DNA from: an uncultured Azospirillum sp.
GTDB taxonomy: Bacteria; Pseudomonadota; Alphaproteobacteria; RF32; CAG-239
DNA length: 7,677 nt
Direction of reading: 5' to 3'
Assembly: GCA_947383875.1 (NCBI GenBank)
Contig: CANDEX010000075.1
Span: forward strand, 1 to 7,677
This document shows, one piece after another, positions 1-6,110 of the stretch. Both the position numbers and the translations under genes were made by a program. The first letter of the stretch is position 1; the number at the start of each line of letters is the position of its first letter. The notes below the pieces were generated by a model, which was not told the DNA's origin, made no database searches, and saw only the letters and a list, made by a program, of their open reading frames with translations.

Positions 1-449
1 TGCTTTTTAACGCGTTCAGGCTCAGCAGAGGGTAAATCTATTTTATTTAGAACAGGCAGAATTTCATGATTATTATCAATTGCCATATATACATTAGCTA
101 GCGTCTGCGCTTCGACGCCTTGAGTGGCATCAACAACCAGAACCGAGCCTTCACAAGATGACAGTGAGCGGGATACTTCATAGGAAAAGTCAACGTGTCC
201 CGGTGTGTCAATCAGGTTTAGCTGATAAGTTTTGCCGTCCTGTGCTTTATAGTTTAAGCGTACGGTTTGAGCTTTGATGGTAATGCCGCGTTCGCGTTCA
301 ATGTCCATGGAATCTAAAATTTGTTCTTGCATTTCGCGTTTTTGCAGGCCGCCGCAATATTCTATGATGCGATCAGCCAAAGTTGATTTTCCGTGGTCAA
401 TATGCGCGATAATCGCGAAGTTTCTGATACATTCTAAATTAGTAGCCAT
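1..449 (-). CDS. lepA: Elongation factor 4 (LepA), N-terminal part, cut by window edge
   Basis: LepA is a ribosome-bound translational GTPase, an EF-G paralogue that acts on stalled or mispositioned ribosomes. The 149 visible residues are the G domain. They show the P-loop AHIDHGKST (15-23), switch I with RERGITI (52-58), the G3 motif DTPGH (81-85) and the G4 motif NKID (135-138). The spacing and the opening [11 protein letters not shown] match LepA rather than EF-G, whose N-terminus differs. About three quarters of the protein lies beyond base 1. I chose the ATG at 449 because the family usually has few residues before IRNF. An in-frame ATG at 467 would add six residues (MDINYK), and neither start has a strong ribosome binding site. 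The gene is divergent from the GNAT gene and shares a 132-base upstream region with it. I saw no convincing lepA promoter there. Confidence 0.96.
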   Translation of the reverse strand, partial: MATNLECIRNFAIIAHIDHGKSTLADRIIEYCGGLQKREMQEQILDSMDIERERGITIKAQTVRLNYKAQDGKTYQLNLIDTPGHVDFSYEVSRSLSSCEGSVLVVDATQGVEAQTLANVYMAIDNNHEILPVLNKIDLPSAEPERVKK

Positions 450-510
450 TTTATAGTTTATATCCATTTAAATCTGTTTGTTACAACATAGATAAATGAT
501 AAATTTATTT

Positions 511-549
511 TAAGCAATATAATATTGATTATATCAGAAAAATTGCTTA
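511..549. repeat. Inverted repeat in the lepA/GNAT divergent promoter region
   Basis: The perfect 8-base arms TAAGCAAT (511-518) and ATTGCTTA (542-549) are separated by 23 bases. They enclose the -35 element of the GNAT promoter, and the right arm touches its -10 element. This is a plausible operator, but the region is AT-rich and a chance repeat is possible. Confidence 0.35.
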
Positions 550-553
550 TACT
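525..553 (+). promoter_or_regulatory. Sigma70-type promoter for the GNAT gene
   Basis: The -35 element TTGATT (525-530) and the -10 element TATACT (548-553) have an ideal 17-base spacer. Transcription would start near 560, about 20 bases before the start codon, which leaves room for the ribosome binding site GGGAGG at 571-576. Confidence 0.65.
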
Positions 554-581
554 GAGTGAAGAATAACAGCGGGAGGGTACC

Positions 582-1019
582 ATGAGAAAAATGATTGATA
601 TTGACTTCGGATCTTCACGTTATGACGAGCTTGTTGAGCTTCGTTATAAAATTCTTCTTGAACCTCTCGGGCTTAAATTTCTTGATCATCATCGTTCCAA
701 AGAAGCTAATTATCTGCATATCGGGTGTATTGAATGTCTGGATGACAGGCTTATCGGCGGATTGATTCTGGCTCCCGTTAATAATGAGGAGATTCGTTTA
801 ATGCAGGTTGCGGTTGATACCAGATATCAAGGCGAGGGAATTGGTCGCGATTTAGTTAAATATGCTGAAAAACGCGCGCGAGAAGCCGGGTATACGCGGA
901 TTGTTATGCATGCGATGTTATCGGTGGTTCATTTTTATGAAAAAATGAGCTATAAACAGTATGGTGAAATTTTTGAAGAAAATGGTATTACTTTTGCCAA
1001 AATGGTTAAAGAGCTGTAA
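582..1019 (+). CDS. GNAT-family N-acetyltransferase
   Basis: This 145-residue protein is a single GNAT domain, expected to transfer an acetyl group from acetyl-CoA to an amine. The strand-loop-helix of motif A is clear: QVAVDTRYQGEGIG (75-88), with the pyrophosphate-binding pattern R-x-x-G-x-G at 81-86, followed by a helix (LVKYAEKRARE). A later segment, VVHFYEKMSYKQYG (115-128), fits the usual motif B, where a conserved Tyr sits near the thiol of CoA. The length is typical of small stand-alone GNATs of the ElaA/YjcF kind. The substrate cannot be read from the sequence; a small molecule, a tRNA-like group or a protein N-terminus are all possible. The start is firm: GGGAGG lies 5 bases upstream. 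The gene has its own promoter and no visible terminator, and the next gene, 100 bases on, has its own promoter. Confidence 0.9.
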   Translation: MRKMIDIDFGSSRYDELVELRYKILLEPLGLKFLDHHRSKEANYLHIGCIECLDDRLIGGLILAPVNNEEIRLMQVAVDTRYQGEGIGRDLVKYAEKRAREAGYTRIVMHAMLSVVHFYEKMSYKQYGEIFEENGITFAKMVKEL

Positions 1020-1040
1020 TTGAAATCTTCTTTTGTCTAT

Positions 1041-1084
1041 TTGTTGTCAAAATATGTTTACATTATAATATTTTGTGTTATGAT
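1041..1084 (+). promoter_or_regulatory. Two overlapping promoter candidates for the 293-residue unknown gene
   Basis: Candidate A is TTGTTG (1041-1046), a 17-base spacer and a perfect TATAAT (1064-1069). Candidate B is TTTACA (1057-1062), a 16-base spacer and TATGAT (1079-1084) preceded by TGT, making an extended -10. B would start transcription near 1091, which argues against translation from the ATG at 1090 and for the ATG at 1120. The repeat CAAAATAT (1048-1055) / ATATTTTG (1068-1075) overlaps both candidates. Confidence 0.55.
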
Positions 1085-1119
1085 GGCGTATGTTCATAAA
1101 TTATACGCAAGGTTGCAGC

Positions 1120-2001
1120 ATGACAGAGGTTTCAAAATCTTTGAGTAAAAGGCAAATTTTTCAACAGGTCAAACAACTCTGTATGCAAAGAGATTTTACG
1201 CCTTCCCGTCATTTGATTTGTCAGGCTGCCGGATTAGAGGTTCCTAATCCGATGAAAATCAGTCGCAATGATATCCGTAGCCAAACCAATAATCCTCTGG
1301 TACGCGGAATGTTAAACATTGAAGAGGCTTTTGTTAATTTGCAACGTGCGTTTTCCGGTGATGAACCTCAAGAGCACGAAGCAGAGGCAGCGGCGTGCAG
1401 TTTAGAACGTATTCTGCCGTTGATGTCAAATAATCAGGAAAAATTTCATGTTCGTTATTGGATAGGTAATTGTCATAGTTATATGCCTGATGTTACGCCG
1501 GAACAGCGTTTAGATAATATTAGAGAGACAGTCAATCTGATTCCGAAAGGGAAAAATGATTCTCTGCTTTATACCTATAGCCTGCTAGTTGGTGATTTGA
1601 ATGTTTCAGCAGCAGATAAATATCATCTGGTTAAAAAGGCTTATCAAAAAACCAACAAAACCGGTCATTATCCCAGAGCTTATAAGGAGTTACTGGGGAA
1701 AACCGCAAAAAATTATTATCAGGTTTTGTATGAGACGGCGGCTAATCGAAATATGCCGTATCATCAACGTTGCGATGCGGTGTATGAGGCTGTCGATGTG
1801 ATTAAGGATTTAGATTACAGTATGTCGCACAAATGCAGAGCCCGTATAGAATTACTTGACCGATTGGAAAAACTTCAGCAGTGGCAGAGTGATTATAAAG
1901 GTATCGCCAAGACAGCCGGATTGCGCCAGAAATATGCCAATCATCTTAATAATATCGGACGGCTATTTCCTAATCATAAGGATGAACATTTTTATCGCTG
2001 A
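1120..2001 (+). CDS. Hypothetical cytoplasmic protein, family not recognised
   Basis: This 293-residue protein has no signal peptide and no membrane segment, so it is probably cytoplasmic. Composition and periodicity suggest a mostly helical fold, with Tyr-, Asn- and Gln-rich segments. Around residues 155-235 (for example KYHLVKKAYQKTNKTG, then LLGKTAKNYYQVLYETAAN) the helix pairs loosely recall TPR-like solenoids, but I see no clean TPR consensus and would not assign one. An acidic Glu/Ala stretch (QEHEAEAAACSLE) lies near residue 85. I see no catalytic motif. The ATG at 1120 is preferred because AAGG (1109-1112) lies 7 bases upstream; the in-frame ATG at 1090 sits at the predicted transcription start and has no ribosome binding site. 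The gene converges on the next one with only 40 bases between stop codons and no obvious terminator. Codon use resembles its neighbours. That it is a gene is likely; its function is unknown. Confidence 0.8.
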   Translation: MTEVSKSLSKRQIFQQVKQLCMQRDFTPSRHLICQAAGLEVPNPMKISRNDIRSQTNNPLVRGMLNIEEAFVNLQRAFSGDEPQEHEAEAAACSLERILPLMSNNQEKFHVRYWIGNCHSYMPDVTPEQRLDNIRETVNLIPKGKNDSLLYTYSLLVGDLNVSAADKYHLVKKAYQKTNKTGHYPRAYKELLGKTAKNYYQVLYETAANRNMPYHQRCDAVYEAVDVIKDLDYSMSHKCRARIELLDRLEKLQQWQSDYKGIAKTAGLRQKYANHLNNIGRLFPNHKDEHFYR

Positions 2002-2005
2002 TACC

Positions 2006-2014
2006 ATTATAGCA
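2006..2014 (-). promoter_or_regulatory. Possible antisense promoter (extended -10) between convergent genes
   Basis: Read on the minus strand the bases are TGCTATAAT, a perfect extended -10 element. No good -35 element lies upstream (AAACTT at 17 bases). It would drive transcription antisense into the 3' end of the 293-residue gene. A chance match is quite possible. Confidence 0.25.
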
Positions 2015-2041
2015 CATCCGACAAGCGAAGTTTGCCATCTT

Positions 2042-2467
2042 TTATCTTGGAGATACCGGACGTCTTGTTCGTTGCCGCTTAAGCTGGCGCAGGATACGCT
2101 GTTCCGTCAAAATTGACTGCAATTGCATCTCTATGTTATCAAGACAGTTTTCATAGTCTTTTCTGTTGCTTGCGTCATTTCTGCACTCATCCAAAAACTG
2201 TGCCTGGCTTATCTCATATCCCAGTTCATCCGCCCCGTTTCCTAATGCTGCCAGCTTATTTTGATATTCAAGTTTTTGTTTTTGATACTCTGCTATGCAT
2301 TTATTATCAATTTCAGCCCAAAGCGAGTTGTATGTTTCAGTAAGCTGCCGCTTAAATTTTAAAATATCATCTATATTTCGAATATCTCCCATCAAACAAT
2401 TTATTTTTGCTTGCGCTGAAACACTTATTCCCGTACTCAATAATATACCTACAAAATACTTATACAT
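2042..2467 (-). CDS. Small secreted four-cysteine protein, family not recognised
   Basis: This 141-residue protein begins with a signal peptide (a Lys, a hydrophobic core YFVGILLSTGISV, and a likely signal peptidase I cut after AQA at 20), so it is probably periplasmic. The mature part has four cysteines (24, 57, 95, 108), an even number that fits two disulfides. Residues 30-130 are rich in Gln, Glu, Lys and Leu and look like a helical or coiled-coil hairpin broken by a glycine-containing turn near 76 (GNGADELG). The tail is strongly basic (RQLKRQRTRRPVSPR). The start is well supported: GGGGAGG (2473-2479) lies 5 bases upstream. The gene stands alone, with its own promoter candidate and an ettA terminator upstream. 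No clear terminator follows it; it runs into the convergent 293-residue gene. I cannot name a function. Confidence 0.78.
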   Translation of the reverse strand: MYKYFVGILLSTGISVSAQAKINCLMGDIRNIDDILKFKRQLTETYNSLWAEIDNKCIAEYQKQKLEYQNKLAALGNGADELGYEISQAQFLDECRNDASNRKDYENCLDNIEMQLQSILTEQRILRQLKRQRTRRPVSPR

Positions 2468-2497
2468 AACCGCCTCCCCATATGCACAACATCGTAC

Positions 2498-2526
2498 AGA
2501 TTAGCAAATGATTTGGCGTTTGTAAA
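2498..2526 (-). promoter_or_regulatory. Promoter candidate for the four-cysteine secreted protein
   Basis: On the minus strand, TTTACA (2526-2521), a 17-base spacer ending in TGC, and TAATCT (2503-2498) form an extended -10 type promoter. It lies 31 bases upstream of the start codon. The -10 hexamer is weak (three of six consensus bases), partly offset by the TGn extension. Confidence 0.4.
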
Positions 2527-2604
2527 TAATTATTGACGGTGGTTGAAAATTTTATCTAAACCAAAACCTCCTTTAGAATATAAAACTAAATTATAAGCCA
2601 GACA

Positions 2605-2639
2605 TAACAAAACAGCCTGTTTCATATAGAAACAGGCTG
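2605..2639 (-). terminator. Rho-independent terminator of ettA
   Basis: The perfect 11-base stem CAGCCTGTTTC (2613-2623) / GAAACAGGCTG (2629-2639) has a 5-base loop. Read leftward it is followed by TTTTGTTA. It starts 21 bases after the ettA stop codon. No T-run follows on the plus strand, so it acts in one direction. Confidence 0.9.
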
Positions 2640-2659
2640 CTGGCAAAATATTGCCGAAT

Positions 2660-4336
2660 TTAAGCCAATTTTTTATAGCGTACTCTATGCGGTTGTACGG
2701 CTTCATCACCGAGACGGCGACGTTTGTCTTTTTCATATTCTTCAAAGTTGCCCTCAAACCAAACGACTTGGCTATCTCCCTCATAAGCGAGAATATGGGT
2801 AGCCAAACGATCGAGGAACCAACGGTCGTGCGAGGTGACGAAAACGCAGCCGGGATATTCCATAATGCCTTCTTCCAATGAGCGCAAGGTATCAACGTCT
2901 AAGTCGTTGGTCGGTTCGTCGAGAAGGATAACATTAGCACCTTTACGCAGCATTTTTGCTAAGTGTACACGGTTGCGTTCACCACCGGAAAGTTGTCCGA
3001 CTTTTTTCTGCTGATCGGAGCCTTTGAAGTTAAACTGTCCGACATAAGCGCGGGACGGTATTTGTTTTTTGCCTAATTCAATAATATCCAGACCGTCAGA
3101 AATTTCCTCCCATACGGTTTTGTTGGCGTCCAGCTCTTCGCGAGATTGATCAACATAGCCCAAATCAACGGTATCACCAATTCTGATGGTGCCGTTATCG
3201 GGTTGTTCCTGCCCGGTAATCATACGGAATAAAGTCGTTTTACCCGCGCCATTCGGCCCGATAATGCCGACAATAGCCCCTTTGGGGACTTTGAAAGATA
3301 AATTGTCTATCAACAAACGGTCGCCGTAACCTTTGGAGATTCCGGTTGCTTCAACAACCAAGTCTCCCAGACGATCTGTCATCGGAATAGAAATGTGAGC
3401 CTGAGAAATTTTTTCTTTACCGGATTCTGCCAGCAATTCTTCATAAGCATTAATACGAGCTTTAGATTTTGCCTGACGGGCTTTAGGATTTTTACGAATC
3501 CATTCCAGTTCATTGGCCAGTGTCCGCTGGCGAGAGGTTTCTTCGCGGGATTCCTGTTCCAGACGTTTTTGTTTTTGTTCCAGCCAAGAGCTGTAATTGC
3601 CTTCATAAGGAATGCCTTGGCCACGATCGAGTTCCAAAATCCACCCGGTAACATTGTCAAGGAAGTAGCGGTCGTGAGTAACCATAACCACGGTTCCGGT
3701 ATAGTCTTTAAGGTGTTGTTCAAGCCAAGCGACAGATTCAGCATCCAAGTGGTTGGTCGGTTCATCTAACAGCAACATATCCGGTTTTTGCAGCAGCAGG
3801 CGGCACAGAGCGACACGGCGTTTTTCACCGCCGGAAAGTTTGGTAACATCAGCATCTGCCGGCGGACAGCGCAGGGCATCCATCGCGATTTCAATCGTGC
3901 GTTCCAAGTCCCAGCCGTTGCAGGCATCTATTTTTTCTTGTAATTCGGCCTGTTCGTTAATCAAATCATTCATTTCGTCATCGGTCATCGGTTCGGCAAA
4001 TTTGGCGGAGACTTCTTCAAATCTTTTTAATAAATCTCTGGTTTCTCCTAAGCCGTCCATAATATTTTCCATAACGTTTTTGTTCGGATCCAGTTTGGGT
4101 TCCTGCTCCAGATAGCCGACTTTTACGCCGTCTGCGGCCCAAGCTTCGCCGTTAAATTCTTTATCAACTCCCGCCATGATTTTTAGCAGCGTAGATTTAC
4201 CGGCACCGTTGACGCCGAGTACGCCGATTTTGGCACCCGGCAGAAAAGATAAGGTGATTCCTTTAAACAATTCTTTTCCGCCCGGAAAAACTTTGGTTAA
4301 ATTTTGCATGACATAGACATATTGATATGCGGCCAT
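2660..4336 (-). CDS. ettA: Energy-dependent translational throttle protein EttA (ABC-F ATPase)
   Basis: EttA is a soluble ABC-F protein that binds the ribosomal E site and gates entry into elongation according to ATP/ADP level. The 558 residues match the family length (about 555 in E. coli). Two ABC domains lack any membrane part. Domain 1 has Walker [10 protein letters not shown] (41-49), signature LSGGE (167-171), Walker B LLLDEP (188-193) with catalytic Glu192, and switch His221. Domain 2 has Walker [10 protein letters not shown] (360-368), signature LSGGE (449-453), Walker B with Glu474, and His503. An insertion after the first Walker A (about 90-140) is the EttA arm, and the basic helical linker (about 250-310, with [14 protein letters not shown]) is the P-site tRNA-interaction motif. 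All catalytic residues are intact. The N-terminus [20 protein letters not shown] resembles E. coli EttA. GGAG (4348-4351) lies 11 bases from the ATG, a rather long spacing. The gene has its own promoter and a strong terminator, so it is probably a single-gene unit. Confidence 0.95.
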   Translation of the reverse strand: MAAYQYVYVMQNLTKVFPGGKELFKGITLSFLPGAKIGVLGVNGAGKSTLLKIMAGVDKEFNGEAWAADGVKVGYLEQEPKLDPNKNVMENIMDGLGETRDLLKRFEEVSAKFAEPMTDDEMNDLINEQAELQEKIDACNGWDLERTIEIAMDALRCPPADADVTKLSGGEKRRVALCRLLLQKPDMLLLDEPTNHLDAESVAWLEQHLKDYTGTVVMVTHDRYFLDNVTGWILELDRGQGIPYEGNYSSWLEQKQKRLEQESREETSRQRTLANELEWIRKNPKARQAKSKARINAYEELLAESGKEKISQAHISIPMTDRLGDLVVEATGISKGYGDRLLIDNLSFKVPKGAIVGIIGPNGAGKTTLFRMITGQEQPDNGTIRIGDTVDLGYVDQSREELDANKTVWEEISDGLDIIELGKKQIPSRAYVGQFNFKGSDQQKKVGQLSGGERNRVHLAKMLRKGANVILLDEPTNDLDVDTLRSLEEGIMEYPGCVFVTSHDRWFLDRLATHILAYEGDSQVVWFEGNFEEYEKDKRRRLGDEAVQPHRVRYKKLA

Positions 4337-4379
4337 TTTACTATTTGCTCCATTTGAGTATGATTGTTGTATTGCGGTG

Positions 4380-4407
4380 AGTATAACGGAAAAAGCACAA
4401 GTTGCAA
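4380..4407 (-). promoter_or_regulatory. Promoter of ettA
   Basis: On the minus strand, TTGCAA (4407-4402), a 16-base spacer and TATACT (4385-4380) form a good sigma70-type promoter. It predicts a transcript start near 4373 and a leader of about 37 bases. The -35 element lies only 3 bases past the stop codon of the upstream gene. Confidence 0.6.
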
Positions 4408-4434
4408 TATTAATATGATCGCTTTATGTGCTTT
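4390..4434 (-). terminator. Possible long-loop terminator of the 224-residue secreted gene
   Basis: The 8-base arms AAAGCACA and TGTGCTTT (plus-strand 4427-4434 and 4392-4399) pair on the minus strand and end in TTTTT. The loop is 27 bases, which is not canonical, although the AT-rich palindrome ATATTAATAT inside it could fold further. The upstream arm lies within the last codons of the gene, and the T-run falls inside the ettA promoter spacer. Confidence 0.3.
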
Positions 4435-5084
4435 ATTGAGCTTTCACCTTGATATGAATTCGTATAGGTGTTTGAGGGGGGAACAGTTTGCTGCATTTCG
4501 GCATCGGCGTATCCGACAGGTTCAAGTATCGCAGGGGCGGATTGTCCGGGGATGTAATCAGGATTGGAAACGGGAGCGTTATCTGTTTTAAATTGCAAAG
4601 CTCCTGCCGGGACTTTACGGTTGGCGCGTTTTTTATAAATCTTTTCGGCTTGTGACCGGCCATTATTGTCTTTGTTATAAACCAAAGTGGCATCATAGGG
4701 GTTTCTGGGAGTGAAAATTTTTCCGTCAGGCATTTTGATTGTGCCGTCAGCATAAAGTGTTGCTCTGAAAATAAGTTGATTGTCAAAGCGTCGGTTGATT
4801 TGTTCACATTCATAAAAGCCGTCCATTTGTTTGGAAATATAGGCATCGGCTTTGGCTTCATTGTAAACTCGCATACCTTCGGCCTGTTGTCGGTCGGAAA
4901 CGGCTTTAGTGATTAAAATTGAGCGTGCCAACATTTCAAAGGTGTCAAATTTAGAGGCTCCGCAAGCTAGTCCCTGTCCGGAGACGATTCCCAAAGCTTT
5001 AACTTCTTCAATGTAGGGTTCTGCCGCAAGTGCTGCTTGGGCATTTAGCAATAAAGATAATGTTATGAGTGTGATTTTGTTCAT
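4410..5084 (-). CDS. Secreted protein of unknown function with two cysteines
   Basis: This 224-residue protein has a classic signal peptide (NK, hydrophobic core [10 protein letters not shown], likely cleavage at ALA/A near 20-21), giving a periplasmic or exported mature protein of about 204 residues. The mature part has exactly two cysteines (41 and 93), suggesting one disulfide. They flank a helical region with [17 protein letters not shown] (45-61). A short beta-like stretch follows ([19 protein letters not shown], 104-122). From about 160 the chain is rich in Pro, Ser, Thr, Asn and Tyr and looks disordered. I do not recognise the family. The start is supported by AAGG (5091-5094) 6 bases upstream and a near-consensus promoter at 5108-5135. 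No lipobox is present, so it is not a lipoprotein. It stands alone, divergent from rpmJ. Confidence 0.82.
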   Translation of the reverse strand: MNKITLITLSLLLNAQAALAAEPYIEEVKALGIVSGQGLACGASKFDTFEMLARSILITKAVSDRQQAEGMRVYNEAKADAYISKQMDGFYECEQINRRFDNQLIFRATLYADGTIKMPDGKIFTPRNPYDATLVYNKDNNGRSQAEKIYKKRANRKVPAGALQFKTDNAPVSNPDYIPGQSAPAILEPVGYADAEMQQTVPPSNTYTNSYQGESSIKHIKRSY

Positions 5085-5107
5085 TTTTCACCTTAAGTTA
5101 TACGGTG

Positions 5108-5135
5108 ATTATAAAAACTTTTCAGCGAAAAGCAA
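5108..5135 (-). promoter_or_regulatory. Promoter of the 224-residue secreted gene
   Basis: On the minus strand, TTGCTT (5135-5130), a 16-base spacer and a perfect TATAAT (5113-5108). The transcript would begin near 5101, giving a leader of only about 17 bases that still contains the AAGG ribosome binding site. Confidence 0.65.
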
Positions 5136-5174
5136 ATCCTGTCTTACTTTTTTACCAAGTTTCTAAAAATAGAG

Positions 5175-5203
5175 TTGACAAAGCTTATGTTTTAGAATAT
5201 GTT
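5175..5203 (+). promoter_or_regulatory. Promoter of rpmJ
   Basis: A perfect -35 element TTGACA (5175-5180), a 17-base spacer and TATGTT (5198-5203). It is one of the best promoters in the window, as expected for a ribosomal protein gene. The transcript would start near 5210. Confidence 0.75.
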
Positions 5204-5234
5204 GCGGTCAAACTTATCGTATAAGGAAAGAAAA

Positions 5235-5360
5235 ATGAAAGTCTACAGTTCTTTAAAATCAAAGAAAGTACGCGATAAAGATTGCAAAGTCGTTCGTCGT
5301 AAAGGACGCGTGTATGTTATCAATAAAAAGAACCCGAAGCTCAAAGCTCGTCAAGGTTAA
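5235..5360 (+). CDS. rpmJ: 50S ribosomal protein bL36, zinc-free form
   Basis: This 41-residue basic protein, opening [11 protein letters not shown] and ending NPKLKARQG, is the large-subunit protein bL36. Its central block [13 protein letters not shown] and the C-terminal KARQG match the alphaproteobacterial form. The zinc-binding Cys-Cys-Cys-His set of classical bL36 is missing; only one cysteine remains (17), so it should not bind zinc. The start is firm: the ribosome binding site AAGGAAAG (5223-5230) lies just upstream. A small hairpin, CTTAT (5213-5217) with ATAAG (5221-5225), slightly overlaps that site but is weak. It is a one-gene transcription unit between its own promoter and a strong terminator, outside any ribosomal protein cluster. 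Confidence 0.95.
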   Translation: MKVYSSLKSKKVRDKDCKVVRRKGRVYVINKKNPKLKARQG

Positions 5361-5387
5361 TATTGATAAATTTGATTTCATGTTTTT

Positions 5388-5418
5388 AAAAAGCCCGCGG
5401 TGTTTAAGCGGGCTTTTT
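5388..5418. terminator. Bidirectional rho-independent terminator (rpmJ and the HAD gene)
   Basis: AAAAAGCCCGC (5388-5398) pairs perfectly with GCGGGCTTTTT (5408-5418) around a 9-base loop. A T-run closes the stem in both directions. It ends the rpmJ transcript 27 bases after its stop and, on the other strand, the HAD transcript 10 bases after its stop. Confidence 0.93.
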
Positions 5419-5428
5419 GTTATGCGCG

Positions 5429-6058
5429 TTATCTTGTTTTGTTGTTAGGCGGAATACTGGTCGATATTATCTTTCTGATGTCGGAAACAATAGTTTCCGG
5501 TTTGAATGTGATGGCGTGAATGCCCAGTTCTGCCGCAGCTTTAGTGTTTTTCGGTTTGTCATCAATAAAGATGAGTTCATTAAAGCGGCAGCCCAGTTTT
5601 TGTTGTACGGCTCGATAGATTTCCGGATCGGGTTTTAGCAAACCTAAATCAAAAGAGCAGAATTGGCGTTCCGGAGGGATAATATCTGCTGCTTTATTAT
5701 TATCTGCAAGAATCGGTAAAGCATTTGATAAAATGCAGTTTTTTATTCCCAGATGTTGTAATTCTTCCTGCATTTTTCGTGTTTGAGGATAATAATTTTT
5801 GATGCCGGCGTGAAAAGCTTTGTTGATTTCGATAGGGTAATTTTTTTGATAAGGAATCGCATAAAATTCACAGATTTGGCGGCATAGTTCGGCGTAGGAA
5901 ACTTGACCTTTCATATAGGCGTTATAGTTGAATTTTCCTTTGTTTTGATTGAATATTTCTTTATTGGATGTGTGGCGTTCGCACCAATTATGCAATGGTT
6001 CTAAGGTATAGTTATAGATAACATTGCCGACATCCCATATACAATATTTGAATTTCAT
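5429..6058 (-). CDS. HAD-superfamily hydrolase (YihX-like, subfamily IA)
   Basis: This 209-residue protein is a haloacid-dehalogenase-like hydrolase, probably a small-molecule phosphatase. The four HAD motifs are in order: motif I WDVGNVIY with nucleophile Asp9, motif II LSNA (110-113), motif III Lys142 in GLLKPDPEIYRAV, and motif IV IFIDDKPKN with Asp166 and Asp167. A helical cap (about 16-90) lies between motifs I and II. Motif I reads D-x-G-N-V rather than the usual D-x-D; this variant is shared with YihX-type enzymes (in E. coli an alpha-glucose-1-phosphate phosphatase), so the similarity is to that branch, while the substrate here is unknown. The start is uncertain: ATG 6058 fits the family N-terminus, ATG 6064 adds two residues, and the frame stays open upstream into tolB. 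The only ribosome-binding-like sequence is TGGA (6069-6072). A terminator-like hairpin lies between it and tolB, so expression may depend on readthrough. Confidence 0.88.
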   Translation of the reverse strand: MKFKYCIWDVGNVIYNYTLEPLHNWCERHTSNKEIFNQNKGKFNYNAYMKGQVSYAELCRQICEFYAIPYQKNYPIEINKAFHAGIKNYYPQTRKMQEELQHLGIKNCILSNALPILADNNKAADIIPPERQFCSFDLGLLKPDPEIYRAVQQKLGCRFNELIFIDDKPKNTKAAAELGIHAITFKPETIVSDIRKIISTSIPPNNKTR

Positions 6059-6074
6059 TACCATTGTTTCCACG

Positions 6075-6103
6075 AAAATCCCCCTCTGGAGTGCAGAGGG
6101 GGA
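6075..6103 (-). terminator. Rho-independent terminator or attenuator between tolB and the HAD gene
   Basis: TCCCCCTCTG (6079-6088) pairs perfectly with CAGAGGGGGA (6094-6103), a GC-rich 10-base stem with a 5-base loop. Read leftward it is followed by TTTTCG. It begins 8 bases after the tolB stop and ends about 17 bases before the HAD start. The T-run is short (4-5), so termination may be partial. Confidence 0.8.
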
Positions 6104-6110
6104 AATGATG

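Noticed and set aside
274..456. 60-residue open frame opposite lepA
   Set aside because: It lies wholly antisense to the conserved LepA G domain, with no ribosome binding site and a composition typical of antisense shadows.
1090..1119. Ten-residue extension of the 293-residue gene from the ATG at 1090
   Set aside because: No ribosome binding site, and it coincides with the predicted transcript start of the better promoter; the ATG at 1120 has AAGG at good spacing.
2113..2504. Plus-strand open frames opposite the four-cysteine secreted gene
   Set aside because: The minus-strand frame has a signal peptide, a strong ribosome binding site and a promoter candidate; the plus-strand frames have none of these.
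2651..4115. Several open frames of 76-128 residues inside ettA, on both strands
   Set aside because: They overlap an intact ABC-F gene with all motifs; their products have no recognisable domains and are shadows of its codon pattern.
4433..4861. 142-residue minus-strand frame within the 224-residue secreted gene
   Set aside because: It is an alternative frame of a gene that has a signal peptide, ribosome binding site and promoter; it has none itself.
5085..5107. TCACC/GGTGA pair that could hide the ribosome binding site of the 224-residue gene
   Set aside because: The upstream arm falls largely before the predicted transcript start, so it would not be in the RNA.
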